Positions 46,102 through 56,514 of a stretch of 64,000 nucleotides of DNA are shown in pieces. Source of the DNA: Citrobacter youngae. Its GTDB lineage: Bacteria > Pseudomonadota > Gammaproteobacteria > Enterobacterales > Enterobacteriaceae. Under the pieces are notes generated by a model, which was not told the DNA's origin, made no database searches, and saw only the letters and a list, made by a program, of their open reading frames with translations. The stretch is taken from positions 1-64,000 of the forward strand of contig NZ_RPOI01000014.1 of the NCBI RefSeq assembly GCF_003818115.1, given 5' to 3'. Position 1 is the first letter of the stretch; the number at the start of each line of letters is the position of its first letter. A program made the translations under genes and the position numbers.

Positions 46102-47556
46102 ATGGCGGAAAAAACACAGCAAGGCGTCAAATGGCTCCCATTGATTCTTATACTATTTATTTCTGCCGGGCTCTGGCAGCTTACCCCACCCAGTGGGTTA
46201 AGTGCGCCAGCCTGGCATTCAGCCATTATCTTCGTTGCTACCATTGCTTCTATCGTGGCAAAAGTTCTGCCTATTGGCGCAGTCGGCATTATCGGTATTA
46301 CCGTTTTTGCCCTCGCTTATGCTGCCGGGGATAAAACCGCCAGCGGCGCTATTACCACCGCACTGAGCGAACTGAACAGTTCTCTGATCTGGCTGATTGT
46401 CGTCGCCTTTATGATTGCCCGCGGGTTTATCAAAACGGGCCTCGGACGACGTATTGCGCTGCAGATGATCCGCCTGCTCGGCAAGCGCACGCTGGGACTC
46501 GCCTACGGACTGGCGTTTGCGGACCTGATACTTTCCCCCGCAATGCCAAGCAACACGGCCCGCTGCGGCGGCGTCATCTATCCCATTGCCGACTCCCTGG
46601 CGCGCAGTTTCCACTCGAACCCGGAAGATGAATCCCGCAGTAAAATCGGCACCTTTCTTATCACCTGTATTGGCAACGTCAACGACGTCACCGCCGCGCT
46701 CTTTATGACCGGATATACCGGCAACCTGTTGGCAGTGAAGCTGGCGGCCAATGCGGGGGTCACTCTGACCTGGGGCAGCTGGTTTATGGCGGCATTGCTG
46801 CCTTGCCTGGTTTCCTTACTGCTGGTTCCATTACTGGTCTACTGGATTGTGCGCCCGGAAATTAAACACACGCCGGATGCCCCTAATCTGGCGCGTAAAG
46901 AACTGGCGGAAATGGGCCGTATGTCACGCGGGGAATGGCTGATGCTGGCGACCGTCGGCGTCCTGCTGGTACTGTGGATTTTTGGTGATACGCTGGGCGT
47001 CGACGCCACCACCGCCTCATTTGTTGGTTTATCCATCTTGCTGCTCAGCGGCGTTCTGAGCTGGGAAGATGTCAAAAGCGAGAAAGGTGCGTGGGATACA
47101 CTGATCTGGTTTGCCGCACTATTGATGATGGCAAATCAGTTGAAAAAACTGGGTTTTACCACCTGGTTTGGCAACCTGATTGGCGATAGCCTGAGCAGTA
47201 CTATGCATGGAACCAGTTGGGTGGTTGTCCTGCTGCTGCTCAACGCCGCGTACTTTTATACCCACTACTTTTTTGCCAGCGGTAATGCGCAGATTGCGGC
47301 GCTGTATGCCGTTTTCCTCGGCGTCGGCCTGCATTTGAACATTCCCGCTGCCCCTACGGCGTTGATGCTGGCCTTCACCAGCAGCCTGTACTGTTCCCTC
47401 ACTCAGTACACTCACGCTCGCGGGCCGATTCTGTTTGGTGCCGGGTACGTACCGACGGGAGTCTGGTGGCGAACGGGATTCATCATCAGCCTGTTCAATC
47501 AAGCCGTCTTTATCACTGTAGGGCTGATGTGGTGGAAGATGCTGGGTCTGTACTAA
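46102..47556 (+). CDS. DASS-family anion:sodium symporter or exchanger
   Basis: A 484-aa polytopic membrane protein of the divalent anion:Na+ symporter family (CitT/TtdT/YbhI type), which moves di- and tricarboxylates. The start is ATG 46102 (MAEKTQQG) with AGGTG seven bases upstream; a GTG six bases earlier is less likely. The paired substrate motifs are seen as SPAMPSNTARCGGVIYPI (about residue 147) and the later LTQYTHARGPILFGAGY (about 433); TASFVGLSILLLSG fits a middle helix. About 11-12 helices. Substrate not determinable. It is followed by a HIT-family gene after 44 nt, so the two may be co-transcribed. Absent from this place in E. coli K-12. Confidence 0.9.
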   Translation: MAEKTQQGVKWLPLILILFISAGLWQLTPPSGLSAPAWHSAIIFVATIASIVAKVLPIGAVGIIGITVFALAYAAGDKTASGAITTALSELNSSLIWLIVVAFMIARGFIKTGLGRRIALQMIRLLGKRTLGLAYGLAFADLILSPAMPSNTARCGGVIYPIADSLARSFHSNPEDESRSKIGTFLITCIGNVNDVTAALFMTGYTGNLLAVKLAANAGVTLTWGSWFMAALLPCLVSLLLVPLLVYWIVRPEIKHTPDAPNLARKELAEMGRMSRGEWLMLATVGVLLVLWIFGDTLGVDATTASFVGLSILLLSGVLSWEDVKSEKGAWDTLIWFAALLMMANQLKKLGFTTWFGNLIGDSLSSTMHGTSWVVVLLLLNAAYFYTHYFFASGNAQIAALYAVFLGVGLHLNIPAAPTALMLAFTSSLYCSLTQYTHARGPILFGAGYVPTGVWWRTGFIISLFNQAVFITVGLMWWKMLGLY

Positions 47557-47600
47557 ACTCACTGCGTCCTGACGAAACGTCTTATCTACGGAGAAAAGGA

Positions 47601-48056
47601 ATGACCTGTATTTTCTGTCAAATTGTTGAAGGTAAAGCGCCCTGCCATAAAGTCTGGGAAGACGAGCATCACCTGGCCTTTCTGTCGATTTTCCCAAACA
47701 CCGACGGTTTTACCGTGGTGATCCCGAAAAAGCACTACCCAAGCTATGCATTTGATATGCCGCCACAGGCGCTGGCAGACCTGATGCTGGCGACCCAAAA
47801 GGTGGCGAAAAAACTGGATAAGGCTTTCCCGGATGTCAGTCGTACGGGGATGTTTTTCGAAGGGTTTGGCGTGGATCATGTGCACAGTAAGCTCAGCCCT
47901 ATGCATGGCACAGGTGATTTGACGCACTGGAAACCGATTGAGTCCCGGCAGACTAAATTTTTCGAGCAGTATGAAGGGTATCTGTCGTCACATGACCACG
48001 AACGGGCTGACGATGAAAAACTGGCCGCATTAGCGGCCAGAATTCGCGAAGCATAA
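47601..48056 (+). CDS. HIT-family protein with atypical triad
   Basis: A 151-aa histidine-triad-family protein that would bind nucleotides and cleave a phosphoanhydride or phosphoramidate. It starts MTCIFCQIVEGKAPCHKVWED with GGAG seven bases upstream. The usual triad HxHxHxx is here HVHSKLS (about residues 94-100), so the third histidine is replaced by lysine; the first two, including the nucleophilic middle His, are kept. Other HIT features: PNTDGFTVVIPKKHYPS. It trails the DASS transporter and is probably co-expressed. Cellular substrate unknown. Confidence 0.88.
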   Translation: MTCIFCQIVEGKAPCHKVWEDEHHLAFLSIFPNTDGFTVVIPKKHYPSYAFDMPPQALADLMLATQKVAKKLDKAFPDVSRTGMFFEGFGVDHVHSKLSPMHGTGDLTHWKPIESRQTKFFEQYEGYLSSHDHERADDEKLAALAARIREA

Positions 48057-48070
48057 ATACTGAGCATGTC

Positions 48071-48143
48071 TGCCGGATGGCGGTGCGAGCACCTTATCCG
48101 GCCTACGGTCTGTCTGGCCCGGTAAGCATTTCACTACCGGGCA
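48071..48143. repeat. REP element and hairpin between HIT gene and ygiQ
   Basis: TGCCGGATGGCGGTGCGAGC and GCACCTTATCCGGCCTACG form a REP-type palindrome (48071-48107). It is followed by the perfect stem GCCCGGTA / TACCGGGC (48117-48143). It lies between convergent genes and probably stabilises or ends both transcripts. Confidence 0.75.
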
Positions 48144-48150
48144 AGACAGA

Positions 48151-50322
48151 TTAGCGCCCCGCGACTTTCCCGCGTTTTTTATTCGCCGCAGGTGTCTGAC
48201 GCTGGTGCGCGACTGGCGTATGCTTGGTCAGTGCCGGACGTGTATGGCGGTTCTGACGACGTGCTTCACGCATCTCTTCCAGCGTCGGGGCCGGAACCAG
48301 ACATTCGCGACGACCGCCAATCAGATGCTTTTTCCCCATATCTTCCAGCGCCTGACGGATTAACGGCCAGTTAGCAGGATCATGGTAACGCAGCAGTGCT
48401 TTATGCAGACGGCGCTGTTTATCACCTCTTGGCACTACCACATCTTCACTCTTATAACCAATTTTGCCCAACGGGTTTTTCCCGGTGTAATACATGGTTG
48501 TAGAGTTTGCCAGCGGTGATGGGTAGAAGTTCTGCACTTGATCCAGACGGAAACGACGCTGTTTCAGCCACAGAGCCAGATTCACCATATCCTCATCACG
48601 CGTACCCGGGTGCGCAGAGATAAAATAGGGGATCAGGTACTGCTCTTTACCGGCCTGTTTAGAGTAGGTATCGAATAACTCTTTAAAGCGGTCGTAGCTG
48701 CCCATACCCGGCTTCATCATCTTCGACAATGGGCCTTCTTCTGTATGCTCCGGCGCAATCTTCAGGTAGCCACCCACATGGTGAGTTGCCAACTCTTTAA
48801 TATAGCGCGGGTCCTCCACGGCGATGTCATAACGCACCCCGGATGCGATAAGGATCTTTTTAATGCCTTTCAGATCACGCGCGCGGCGGTAGAGATTAAT
48901 CGTCGGTTCGTGGTTAGTATCCATATGCGGGCAGATATCCGGGTAAACGCAGGACAGACGACGACAGGTCTGTTCTGCACGCGGAGACTTACAGCGCAGC
49001 ATATACATGTTTGCAGTTGGACCGCCGAGATCGGAAATCACGCCGGTAAAGCCCGGAACGGTATCGCGAATGGCTTCGATCTCATTGATGATCGAATCTT
49101 CGGAACGGCTCTGGATAATGCGCCCTTCGTGCTCGGTGATCGAACAGAACGAGCAACCACCAAAACAGCCACGCATGATATTGATCGAGAAACGGATCAT
49201 CTCATAGGCGGGAATACGGCTGTTACCGTACGCCGGATGCGGTACGCGCTTGTACGGCAGAGCAAAGACGCTGTCCATTTCTTCAGTCGACAACGGGATC
49301 GCTGGCGGGTTAACCCAAATATAGCGATCGCCATGCTTTTGCATCAGCGCACGCGCGCATCCTGGGTTCGTTTCGTGATGCAGAATACGCGACGCATGGG
49401 CGTACAGAACTTTGTCGCCCTTCACTTTCTCGAAAGACGGTAACAGTACGTAAGTTTTTTCCCACGGCTTCGGACGCGGCGGCTGTACGGTTACCGCTTT
49501 CGCTTCTTGTTTTTTCGGTGCGACCGGTTTGTTATCAGCACACGGTAAGTCTTCGCCATACGGATGGGGGATGGGGTCAATTTTCCCGGGCATATCCAGA
49601 CGTGTGGAATCCACTCCACTCCAGCCCGGCAGCGCTTCTTTAACCATAATCGCGGTATTACGCACGTCGCGGATCTGATCAATGGTTTCGCCCATCGCCA
49701 GACGGTGCGCGACTTCCACCAATGGACGTTCGCCGTTACCAAACATCAGCATGTCAGCTTTTGAATCCACCAGCACGGAACGGCGTACGGTATCTGACCA
49801 GTAATCGTAATGCGCAGTACGGCGCAGGCTGGCTTCAATACCGCCGAGAATAACCGGCACATCTTTCCAGGCTTCTTTACAGCGCTGGGTATAAACCAAC
49901 GTCGCACGGTCCGGGCGTTTACCCGCCACGTTGTCCGGCGTATAGGCATCGTCATGGCGCAGTCGGCGATCGGCGGTATAACGGTTGATCATCGAGTCCA
50001 TGTTACCGGCGGTTACGCCGAAGAACAGGTTAGGTTTGCCCAGACGCATAAAGTCATCTTTGCTGTTCCACTCCGGTTGGGCGATGATCCCCACGCGAAA
50101 GCCCTGCGCTTCCAGCATACGGCCGCAAATAGCCATGCCGAAGCTCGGGTGATCGACGTACGCATCGCCGGTAACCAGAATGATGTCGCAGCTATCCCAG
50201 CCAAGTTGATCCATTTCGTCGCGTGACATCGGCAAAAATGGTGCCGGCCCAAAGCAGGCGGCCCAGTACTGCGGCCAGGAGAAAAGGTCTCTGTCCGGTT
50301 GGATCAGGGATATTGCGCTCAT
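48151..50322 (-). CDS. ygiQ: Radical SAM protein YgiQ
   Basis: A 723-aa radical SAM protein with an N-terminal UPF0313 domain. The radical SAM cluster motif CX3CX2C is seen as CFGGCSFC (about residue 387), followed by [14 protein letters not shown]. The C-terminus is basic and low-complexity ([11 protein letters not shown]). Function unknown; a link to sRNA or repair has not been established. Start [13 protein letters not shown] matches E. coli. Confidence 0.95.
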   Translation of the reverse strand: MSAISLIQPDRDLFSWPQYWAACFGPAPFLPMSRDEMDQLGWDSCDIILVTGDAYVDHPSFGMAICGRMLEAQGFRVGIIAQPEWNSKDDFMRLGKPNLFFGVTAGNMDSMINRYTADRRLRHDDAYTPDNVAGKRPDRATLVYTQRCKEAWKDVPVILGGIEASLRRTAHYDYWSDTVRRSVLVDSKADMLMFGNGERPLVEVAHRLAMGETIDQIRDVRNTAIMVKEALPGWSGVDSTRLDMPGKIDPIPHPYGEDLPCADNKPVAPKKQEAKAVTVQPPRPKPWEKTYVLLPSFEKVKGDKVLYAHASRILHHETNPGCARALMQKHGDRYIWVNPPAIPLSTEEMDSVFALPYKRVPHPAYGNSRIPAYEMIRFSINIMRGCFGGCSFCSITEHEGRIIQSRSEDSIINEIEAIRDTVPGFTGVISDLGGPTANMYMLRCKSPRAEQTCRRLSCVYPDICPHMDTNHEPTINLYRRARDLKGIKKILIASGVRYDIAVEDPRYIKELATHHVGGYLKIAPEHTEEGPLSKMMKPGMGSYDRFKELFDTYSKQAGKEQYLIPYFISAHPGTRDEDMVNLALWLKQRRFRLDQVQNFYPSPLANSTTMYYTGKNPLGKIGYKSEDVVVPRGDKQRRLHKALLRYHDPANWPLIRQALEDMGKKHLIGGRRECLVPAPTLEEMREARRQNRHTRPALTKHTPVAHQRQTPAANKKRGKVAGR

Positions 50323-50469
50323 AATGCTTCCAAAAAAATGGTAAAAAAATAATCAAAGGCCGGGGATTATACGCTGGATCAACAGGGGAAATGAAGGAGT
50401 ATTGTAAGGATGTTAAATTTCATCTCTGCTGGTGCTACGCTGACCGTTCCTGTGCTTTCGCACGGTCCA

Positions 50470-50499
50470 GGCCGGGTTAGGCGAAGCCGCCACCCGGCA
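50470..50499. repeat. REP element after ftsP
   Basis: GGCCGGGTTAGGCG and its partner CCACCCGGC make a REP-type palindrome just downstream of the ftsP stop codon (50512). Confidence 0.65.
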
Positions 50500-50511
50500 C
50501 AGGAATATCTA

Positions 50512-51924
50512 TTACGGTGCCGGATTCACCAGCATCTGGCCAATAGAACCACGGTCTGCCATTTCCAGCGTCTGGCTGTTGAAGTAGAACGGGAAATGCG
50601 CCCAGGAAGGCTGCCCATAATAGACCAGCAACTCCACTTGCCCATCAACCCAGACGGTATCTTTCCAGCCACGGTCTTCCGGGAACGGCATCGCGCCATT
50701 CACATTACGGATCAGGAAAGAGACGCCTTCAATATGGAACGACTGCGGCATATCTGCACGCACCGTCCAGCGCTCCCAGGATCCCTGCTGCGCCGTGATA
50801 TCCATGCGATTGACATCCCACAGTTGGCCATTGATTCCGGGATCGTCATCAAGGCTAATATCACGGCTGCGAATCGGCGAGCCGCTCAAAATTTCGGTGG
50901 GTAACAGACGCATTGGCAGGCTATCCGTTACCAGCGGCAGAAGGCCGGTTGGTCGCAGAGTCAGTACCAGCGTGGAGATCAGGATACTGGAAGGTTCAAA
51001 GAAACCACGGATCCTGTCGACAATACTGGCCGCCTCGCCGCAGGTAATCGAAACTTCATCACCGTTGGTCATATCGACCAGAATCTCACGACGCTCGCCT
51101 GGCGCCAACGATAGCTGCTTCACCGAAACCGGCGCGGGTAAAAACCCCTGATCGCCTGAGATAACATGCAGCGCACGACCATCGCTCATTTTCAGCAAAT
51201 AACGACGCGAATTTGAGGCATTCAGCAAACGCAAACGCACCCAGCCGCGGGAGACTTCGACATACGGACTTTGCGCCCCGTTGACCAGAAGAGTATCCCC
51301 CACAAACCCCCCACTGCCCGGTTCGCTATATTCTGGCGTACCGAAGTTATCCAGACGCTTATCCTGAATAATGACTGGAAAATCATCCACGCCGTAGTGG
51401 TTAGGGATCGGCAGTGATTTACTCACTTCATCTTCAACCAGCCACATCCCGGCAAGGCCGTTATAGACCTGCTGGGCAGTGCGATTTGGCGTGTTGGCGT
51501 GATACCACAAGGTTGCAGCACTCTGGCGAATCGGCAGCACGGGCGCCCAGTCCGCGTTAGGCGACATCATACGCGCCGGCCCCCCCATAAGAGGACCCGG
51601 GACCTGTAATCCGGCAACGGTCATTGAGACATTTTCTGTCAGACGGTTGCTGTAGATAAGCTTGACGTCATCACCTTTCCAGACGCGGATTGTCGGCCCC
51701 AGGTAGCGCCCGTTAACACCCCAGACGGGTGCGCGCGTGCCCGGCGTAAACGACCAGTGCGCACGTTGCAGCGTCATAAATAGCGGCTGTCCCCGACGGG
51801 ACTCCAGCAGGGGGGGAACAGGTAGCGGTTGTTGCTGACCGGCAGCATTAGCCTTCAGCGGAACAGCACCTGCACACAGTGCGATCCCCGATGCCTGAAT
51901 GAACTGACGCCGACTGAATGACAT
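50512..51924 (-). CDS. ftsP: Cell division protein FtsP (SufI)
   Basis: A periplasmic multicopper-oxidase-fold protein, 470 aa, that protects the divisome under stress. A classical twin-arginine signal (SRRQFIQASGIALCAGA, residues 4-20) cleaves near ANAA; SufI is a standard Tat substrate. The three cupredoxin domains are present but the usual copper-ligand His-X-His clusters are absent, as known for this protein. It is followed by a REP element. Confidence 0.96.
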   Translation of the reverse strand: MSFSRRQFIQASGIALCAGAVPLKANAAGQQQPLPVPPLLESRRGQPLFMTLQRAHWSFTPGTRAPVWGVNGRYLGPTIRVWKGDDVKLIYSNRLTENVSMTVAGLQVPGPLMGGPARMMSPNADWAPVLPIRQSAATLWYHANTPNRTAQQVYNGLAGMWLVEDEVSKSLPIPNHYGVDDFPVIIQDKRLDNFGTPEYSEPGSGGFVGDTLLVNGAQSPYVEVSRGWVRLRLLNASNSRRYLLKMSDGRALHVISGDQGFLPAPVSVKQLSLAPGERREILVDMTNGDEVSITCGEAASIVDRIRGFFEPSSILISTLVLTLRPTGLLPLVTDSLPMRLLPTEILSGSPIRSRDISLDDDPGINGQLWDVNRMDITAQQGSWERWTVRADMPQSFHIEGVSFLIRNVNGAMPFPEDRGWKDTVWVDGQVELLVYYGQPSWAHFPFYFNSQTLEMADRGSIGQMLVNPAP

Positions 51925-51995
51925 ATAAGCTCCATGAAAAACTGGCGATTAACACGCAGGAAATCATTTCCTGTAACAAACCCGAAATGAGCGAA

Positions 51996-52733
51996 TCAAA
52001 CCTTACCGGCAGCTTCCCGCTCAGCAACTTCTTTATCGAGTTCTGCGATTTTTTGTTCCATCAGCGTGCGGCAATGCGCTGCCAGTTCACGAACCTGATC
52101 TTTACCAAAATGACTGATATCCACTGGCGGCAGCATCTCTACAATCGCCAGCCCATTATTGAGTCGGTTCAATTTGATCTTATTAGAGGTCGTTGAAACG
52201 CAAACAGGGATAACCGGGACACCCGCAGCAATTGCCGCATGGAACGCACCTGTTTTAAACGGCAGCAGACCGCGACCGCGGCTACGCGTTCCTTCAGGGA
52301 ACATCCAGATAGAGATACGACGCTTTTTAAAGTGGTTCACCACCGCCGCAATGGTGCTGTGCGCTTTGGCGCGGTTATTTCTGTCGATCAACAGATTACC
52401 GGTGAGCCAGTACAGTTGTCCGAAGAAAGGGATCCACAACAGGCTTTTTTTACCTACTGTGACCGTCGGTGGCTGAACGATATTCGCTGCGGTAACCATG
52501 TCATAGTTATTCTGGTGGTTACAAATATAGATAGCATTACCATAGTTCTTCGCGTCAGGCGGCATGCGACACTCGACCTTCAGGCCATACAGGGGAGCCA
52601 GGCGACCAAACATATGGCCGAACGTCGCAACGTGTTTTGGATTTCTTGGGCTGAACAGACAGTATATGCAACCGAAAATACAGACCAAAATGCAGTAAAT
52701 AACAGTAATAATTAAACGAAAAATATATAGCAT
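51996..52733 (-). CDS. plsC: 1-acylglycerol-3-phosphate O-acyltransferase PlsC
   Basis: PlsC (245 aa) acylates lysophosphatidic acid to phosphatidic acid at the inner membrane; essential for phospholipid synthesis. The start MLYIFRLII at 52733 has GAGG upstream; an ATG 60 nt earlier was rejected. The catalytic HX4D motif is His73-Asp78 (NHQNNYD), and FPEGTRSRGRG follows near residue 143. An N-terminal hydrophobic helix (residues 5-26) anchors the enzyme. It is transcribed from parC toward ftsP. Confidence 0.97.
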   Translation of the reverse strand: MLYIFRLIITVIYCILVCIFGCIYCLFSPRNPKHVATFGHMFGRLAPLYGLKVECRMPPDAKNYGNAIYICNHQNNYDMVTAANIVQPPTVTVGKKSLLWIPFFGQLYWLTGNLLIDRNNRAKAHSTIAAVVNHFKKRRISIWMFPEGTRSRGRGLLPFKTGAFHAAIAAGVPVIPVCVSTTSNKIKLNRLNNGLAIVEMLPPVDISHFGKDQVRELAAHCRTLMEQKIAELDKEVAEREAAGKV

Positions 52734-52877
52734 AACAACCTCTAAAGGCCTAAGAGCCTGGCATTCTACGTCACCTGATTCCGAATACTGCATCAGGTTA
52801 GGGCATTGTTAAGAGTGGCTCTCTGGAAAAGCGTATTGTTAATCGCAACGCACGAATAAACAACGGTTTCACGGGAA

Positions 52878-52917
52878 TTTTTAAAACAAGCTCTCCCTGT
52901 GCGAAAACAGGGAGAGC
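52878..52917 (-). terminator. Terminator after parC
   Basis: On the minus strand GCTCTCCCTG and CAGGGAGAGC form a perfect 10-bp stem with an eight-base loop, followed by TTGTTTT. It starts about 12 bases past the parC stop. Confidence 0.9.
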
Positions 52918-52929
52918 CAGACGCTGGCG

Positions 52930-55188
52930 TTATTCTTCACTGTCGCCGTGACTGGCGCGTCGAGGCGAGTCAATCTCAACACGGTCGATGCGTTGCAGAC
53001 CGCGCATGAGCGTACCGCGACGACCACGCTCGCCGGTTACCTTCTGTAGCTCTTCAGGGCGCAGTTTAATTTTGCGTTTCCCGACGTGGATAGTCAGCGT
53101 GCTTTGCGGCGGCAGCACGTAGAGTTGTGCCAGACCATCTTCGCCTTTCGCAGCTTCCGCAGAAGGAATATTGATTATCTTGTTCCCTTTGCCTTTCGAC
53201 AACTGCGGCAAATCGCTCACCGGGAACATCAACATGCGGCCCGCATGGGTAATCGCCAGCAGCATATCGGTTTCATCTTCAATCACCACCGGCGGCATAA
53301 CATGTGCGTTTTCCGGTAGCGTAATCAATGCCTTGCCCGCACGGTTACGCGCGACCAGGTCATTGAAGGTGCAGACAAAACCGTAACCGGCATCAGATGC
53401 CATCAGCAGCTTCTGATCGTCGCCTTCCATCAGCATATGCTCAACCGTCGCGCCCGGTGGTAGCGTGAGCTTCCCGGTCAACGGCTCACCCTGACCACGC
53501 GCCGACGGCAGCGTAATCGGGTCGATAGCATAGCTACGCCCGGTTGAGTCAACGAACACCACCGGTTGGTTGCTCTTACCCTTCACCGCCGACTTAAAGC
53601 TGTCGCCCGCTTTATAGCTTAAGCCTGGCGCATCGATGTCGTGGCCTTTCGCGCTACGCACCCAGCCACTCTGGGACAGCACAATAGTCACCGGCTCAGA
53701 CGGCAGCATGTCATGCTCGCTCATCGCCTTCGCTTCTTCACGCTCGCGCAGTGGAGAACGGCGATCGTCGCCATAGGCATCCGCATCAGCCTGCAGTTCT
53801 TTCTTCAGCAGGTTACTCATTTTGCGTTCAGAGGCCAGAATGCCCTGCAGTTGATCGCGCTCTTTCGCCAGTTCGTCCTGCTCACCGCGGATTTTCATCT
53901 CTTCGAGTTTGGCAAGGTGGCGTAATTTCAGCTCAAGAATGGCCTCCGCCTGAGTTTCTGAAATACCAAACCGCGACATCAGCTCGGGTTTAGGTTCATC
54001 TTCATGACGAATAATTTCGATTACTTCGTCAATATTGAGGAACGCTATCAGCAAACCTTCAAGAATGTGCAGGCGTTTGAGTACTTTCTCCAGGCGATAG
54101 TTCAGGCGACGGCGCACGGTATCGCGACGGAACGTCAGCCATTCGGTGAGGATCTCCAGCAGGTTTTTAACTGCCGGACGACCGTCGAGGCCAATCATGT
54201 TCAGGTTAATGCGATAGCTTTTTTCCAGATCGGTAGTGGCAAACAGATGGTTCATCACCTGTTCCATATCTACGCGATTCGACCGCGGGACAATCACCAG
54301 ACGAGTCGGGTTTTCGTGATCCGATTCGTCGCGCAGGTCATCGACCATCGGCAGCTTTTTATTGCGCATCTGAGCGGCGATCTGCTCCAGCACTTTAGCC
54401 CCGGAAACCTGATGCGGCAGCGCGGAAATCACCACCGCGCCGTCTTCTTTCGTCCATACCGCACGCATACGTACGGAACCGCGTCCGTTTTCGTAAATCT
54501 TACGAATCTCCGCACGCGACGTAATAATCTCCGCTTCGGTCGGGTAATCCGGCCCCTGTACGATATCCAGCAGTTGATCCAGCGTCGTTTTCGGCTGCTC
54601 AATCAGCGTAATTGCCGCTTTGGCCACTTCACGCAGGTTATGCGGTGGAATATCCGTCGCCATACCCACGGCAATCCCGGTCGTGCCGTTTAGCAGGATA
54701 TTCGGCAGACGCGCAGGCAGCATTTTCGGCTCCTGCATGGTGCCGTCGAAGTTCGGCACCCAGTCCGACGTGCCCTGACCGAGTTCACCCAGCAGGACTT
54801 CCGCATATTTAGACAGGCGGGATTCCGTGTAACGCATCGCGGCGAAGGATTTCGGATCGTCTGGTGCCCCCCAGTTCCCCTGCCCGTCAACCAGCGGATA
54901 ACGGTAAGAGAAGGGCTGGGCCATCAGCACCATCGCTTCATAGCAGGCGCTGTCGCCGTGCGGATGGTATTTACCCAATACGTCACCGACGGTACGGGCG
55001 GATTTTTTAAATTTGGCGCTGGCATTCAGCCCCAGTTCGGACATCGCGTAAACGATGCGACGCTGAACAGGTTTCAGACCATCACCAATAAACGGTAACG
55101 CCCTGTCCATGATGACGTACATGGAATAGTTCAGATAGGCGTTTTCCGTGAATTCATGCAGCGCCAGGCGCTCTGCCATATCGCTCAT
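52930..55188 (-). CDS. parC: DNA topoisomerase IV subunit A
   Basis: ParC (752 aa) is the cutting subunit of topoisomerase IV, which separates daughter chromosomes. The catalytic tyrosine is Tyr120 (AAMRYTESR). The quinolone-resistance positions Ser80 and Glu84 ([10 protein letters not shown]) carry the sensitive residues. The C-terminal beta-propeller repeats ([27 protein letters not shown]) follow after about residue 490. The partner parE is 3.8 kb away on the same strand. Confidence 0.98.
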   Translation of the reverse strand: MSDMAERLALHEFTENAYLNYSMYVIMDRALPFIGDGLKPVQRRIVYAMSELGLNASAKFKKSARTVGDVLGKYHPHGDSACYEAMVLMAQPFSYRYPLVDGQGNWGAPDDPKSFAAMRYTESRLSKYAEVLLGELGQGTSDWVPNFDGTMQEPKMLPARLPNILLNGTTGIAVGMATDIPPHNLREVAKAAITLIEQPKTTLDQLLDIVQGPDYPTEAEIITSRAEIRKIYENGRGSVRMRAVWTKEDGAVVISALPHQVSGAKVLEQIAAQMRNKKLPMVDDLRDESDHENPTRLVIVPRSNRVDMEQVMNHLFATTDLEKSYRINLNMIGLDGRPAVKNLLEILTEWLTFRRDTVRRRLNYRLEKVLKRLHILEGLLIAFLNIDEVIEIIRHEDEPKPELMSRFGISETQAEAILELKLRHLAKLEEMKIRGEQDELAKERDQLQGILASERKMSNLLKKELQADADAYGDDRRSPLREREEAKAMSEHDMLPSEPVTIVLSQSGWVRSAKGHDIDAPGLSYKAGDSFKSAVKGKSNQPVVFVDSTGRSYAIDPITLPSARGQGEPLTGKLTLPPGATVEHMLMEGDDQKLLMASDAGYGFVCTFNDLVARNRAGKALITLPENAHVMPPVVIEDETDMLLAITHAGRMLMFPVSDLPQLSKGKGNKIINIPSAEAAKGEDGLAQLYVLPPQSTLTIHVGKRKIKLRPEELQKVTGERGRRGTLMRGLQRIDRVEIDSPRRASHGDSEE

Positions 55189-55306
55189 TAATCGTGGTTC
55201 CTCAACTTTGTACCCCTCTATTGAAGGGCAATATTGCCGCAGATACTACCCCATCTGGCGTGTTGAGTCACAAAGAAAAGGGCCGCGACTGCGGCCCTGA
55301 TGAGGA

Positions 55307-55702
55307 TTATTTGGCAACTTTGGTAATCTGTTTCACGTCGATTTCAACGGAGTTCCAGTCTTTATCCACTTCACCCTGGATTTCAACCACATCCTGCGGC
55401 GTGACGGTCACGCCGTTCCAGCGTTTGTGGTCGATATCTACGTTCACTGTGCCGGTTGCATCTTTAAACACATACAGGTCGTCGGAAATACGCTCAACGA
55501 TGTTCCCGCGCAGGGTAACCCAGGTGTCATCACGCAGCGATTTGGCGCTTTCTACCGTCGTGCTGCTACCGTTTGGGCCAACAAAGCCGCCATTTTGGCT
55601 TTGTGTTGTCGTCGTCGGTCCAGAGAAGCCGCCCTGCTGCGCTGCCAGAACAGGTGCGGAACACAGTGCCATTACGGCAACCATTGCAGCTAATTTTTTC
55701 AT
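55307..55702 (-). CDS. ygiW: Periplasmic BOF/OB-fold protein YgiW
   Basis: YgiW (131 aa) is a periplasmic OB-fold protein (BOF family) linked in E. coli to hydrogen peroxide, cadmium and acid stress and lying next to qseBC. The start at 55702 (MKKLAAM) is chosen because GGAG lies eight bases upstream; the ATG six bases earlier leaves only two bases. The signal peptide ends near VLAAQQG. The OB-fold carries VTLRGNIVERISDDLYVFKD and VDIDHKRWNGV. It is divergent from qseB across about 150 bp. Confidence 0.95.
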   Translation of the reverse strand: MKKLAAMVAVMALCSAPVLAAQQGGFSGPTTTTQSQNGGFVGPNGSSTTVESAKSLRDDTWVTLRGNIVERISDDLYVFKDATGTVNVDIDHKRWNGVTVTPQDVVEIQGEVDKDWNSVEIDVKQITKVAK

Positions 55703-55751
55703 CGTCATGTCTCCCTTTCATGTTGGTTTACGACTATTAAATAAGTTAATC

Positions 55752-55767
55752 CTTAACAAGTTCTTAA
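55752..55767. promoter_or_regulatory. QseB-type direct repeat between ygiW and qseB
   Basis: CTTAA-CAAGTT-CTTAA matches the QseB consensus CTTAAN6CTTAA exactly. It lies about 90 bp before the qseB ATG and about 50 bp before ygiW, so it could control both. The related PmrA/BasR box is very similar, so cross-control is possible. Confidence 0.75.
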
Positions 55768-55854
55768 GGCAAAAAAAGATACTTTTTTTACTGTACAGAG
55801 GCTGTAGCCACAGGTTTACTTGACGGTAATGAGAGCGACCGCAGGGAAGAACAT

Positions 55855-56514
55855 ATGCGTATTTTACTGGTAGAAGATGACACGCTGATTGGCGACGGCC
55901 TGAAAACAGGTCTGAGTAAAATGGGTTTCAGCATCGACTGGTTTACCGAGGGTCGCCAGGGGAAAGAAGCACTGTACAGCGCCCCTTATGATGCGGTGAT
56001 CCTCGACCTGACGCTGCCAGGCATAGACGGGCGCGATATCCTGCGCGAATGGCGAGCCAACGGGAAGCAGGAGCCGGTGCTGATTCTTACCGCTCGTGAC
56101 GCGCTGACAGAACGCGTGGAAGGTCTGCGCCTGGGCGCGGATGACTATCTGTGTAAACCCTTTGCGCTGATCGAAGTTGCCGCCCGACTGGAAGCATTGG
56201 TACGCCGCGCCAGCGGCCAGACCACCAGCGAACTGCGCCATGGTCAGGTAACGCTTAATCCTGGCGCGCTGGTCGCCACGTTCGCGGGTGAGCTGTTATC
56301 GCTTAAGCCAAAAGAGTTCGCGCTGCTGGAACTGCTGATGCGTAACAAAGGGCGCGTCCTGCCCCGCAAGCTGATTGAAGAAAAACTGTATAACTGGGAT
56401 GAAAACGTCTCCAGTAATGCGGTGGAGGTCCACGTCCATCACTTGCGCCGTAAGCTCGGCAGCGACTTTATCCGCACGGTACATGGCATTGGCTACACCC
56501 TGGGTGACGCATGA
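55855..56514 (+). CDS. qseB: Response regulator QseB
   Basis: QseB (219 aa, OmpR/PhoB type) is phosphorylated by QseC and controls flagella, motility and its own operon. The receiver domain has the acidic pocket EDD at residues 7-9, phospho-acceptor Asp51 (VILDLTLPG) and the conserved Lys in LCKPF. The winged-helix domain follows from about residue 125, ending with [11 protein letters not shown]. It overlaps qseC by four bases (ATGA). The QseB-type site upstream suggests autoregulation. Confidence 0.97.
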   Translation: MRILLVEDDTLIGDGLKTGLSKMGFSIDWFTEGRQGKEALYSAPYDAVILDLTLPGIDGRDILREWRANGKQEPVLILTARDALTERVEGLRLGADDYLCKPFALIEVAARLEALVRRASGQTTSELRHGQVTLNPGALVATFAGELLSLKPKEFALLELLMRNKGRVLPRKLIEEKLYNWDENVSSNAVEVHVHHLRRKLGSDFIRTVHGIGYTLGDA

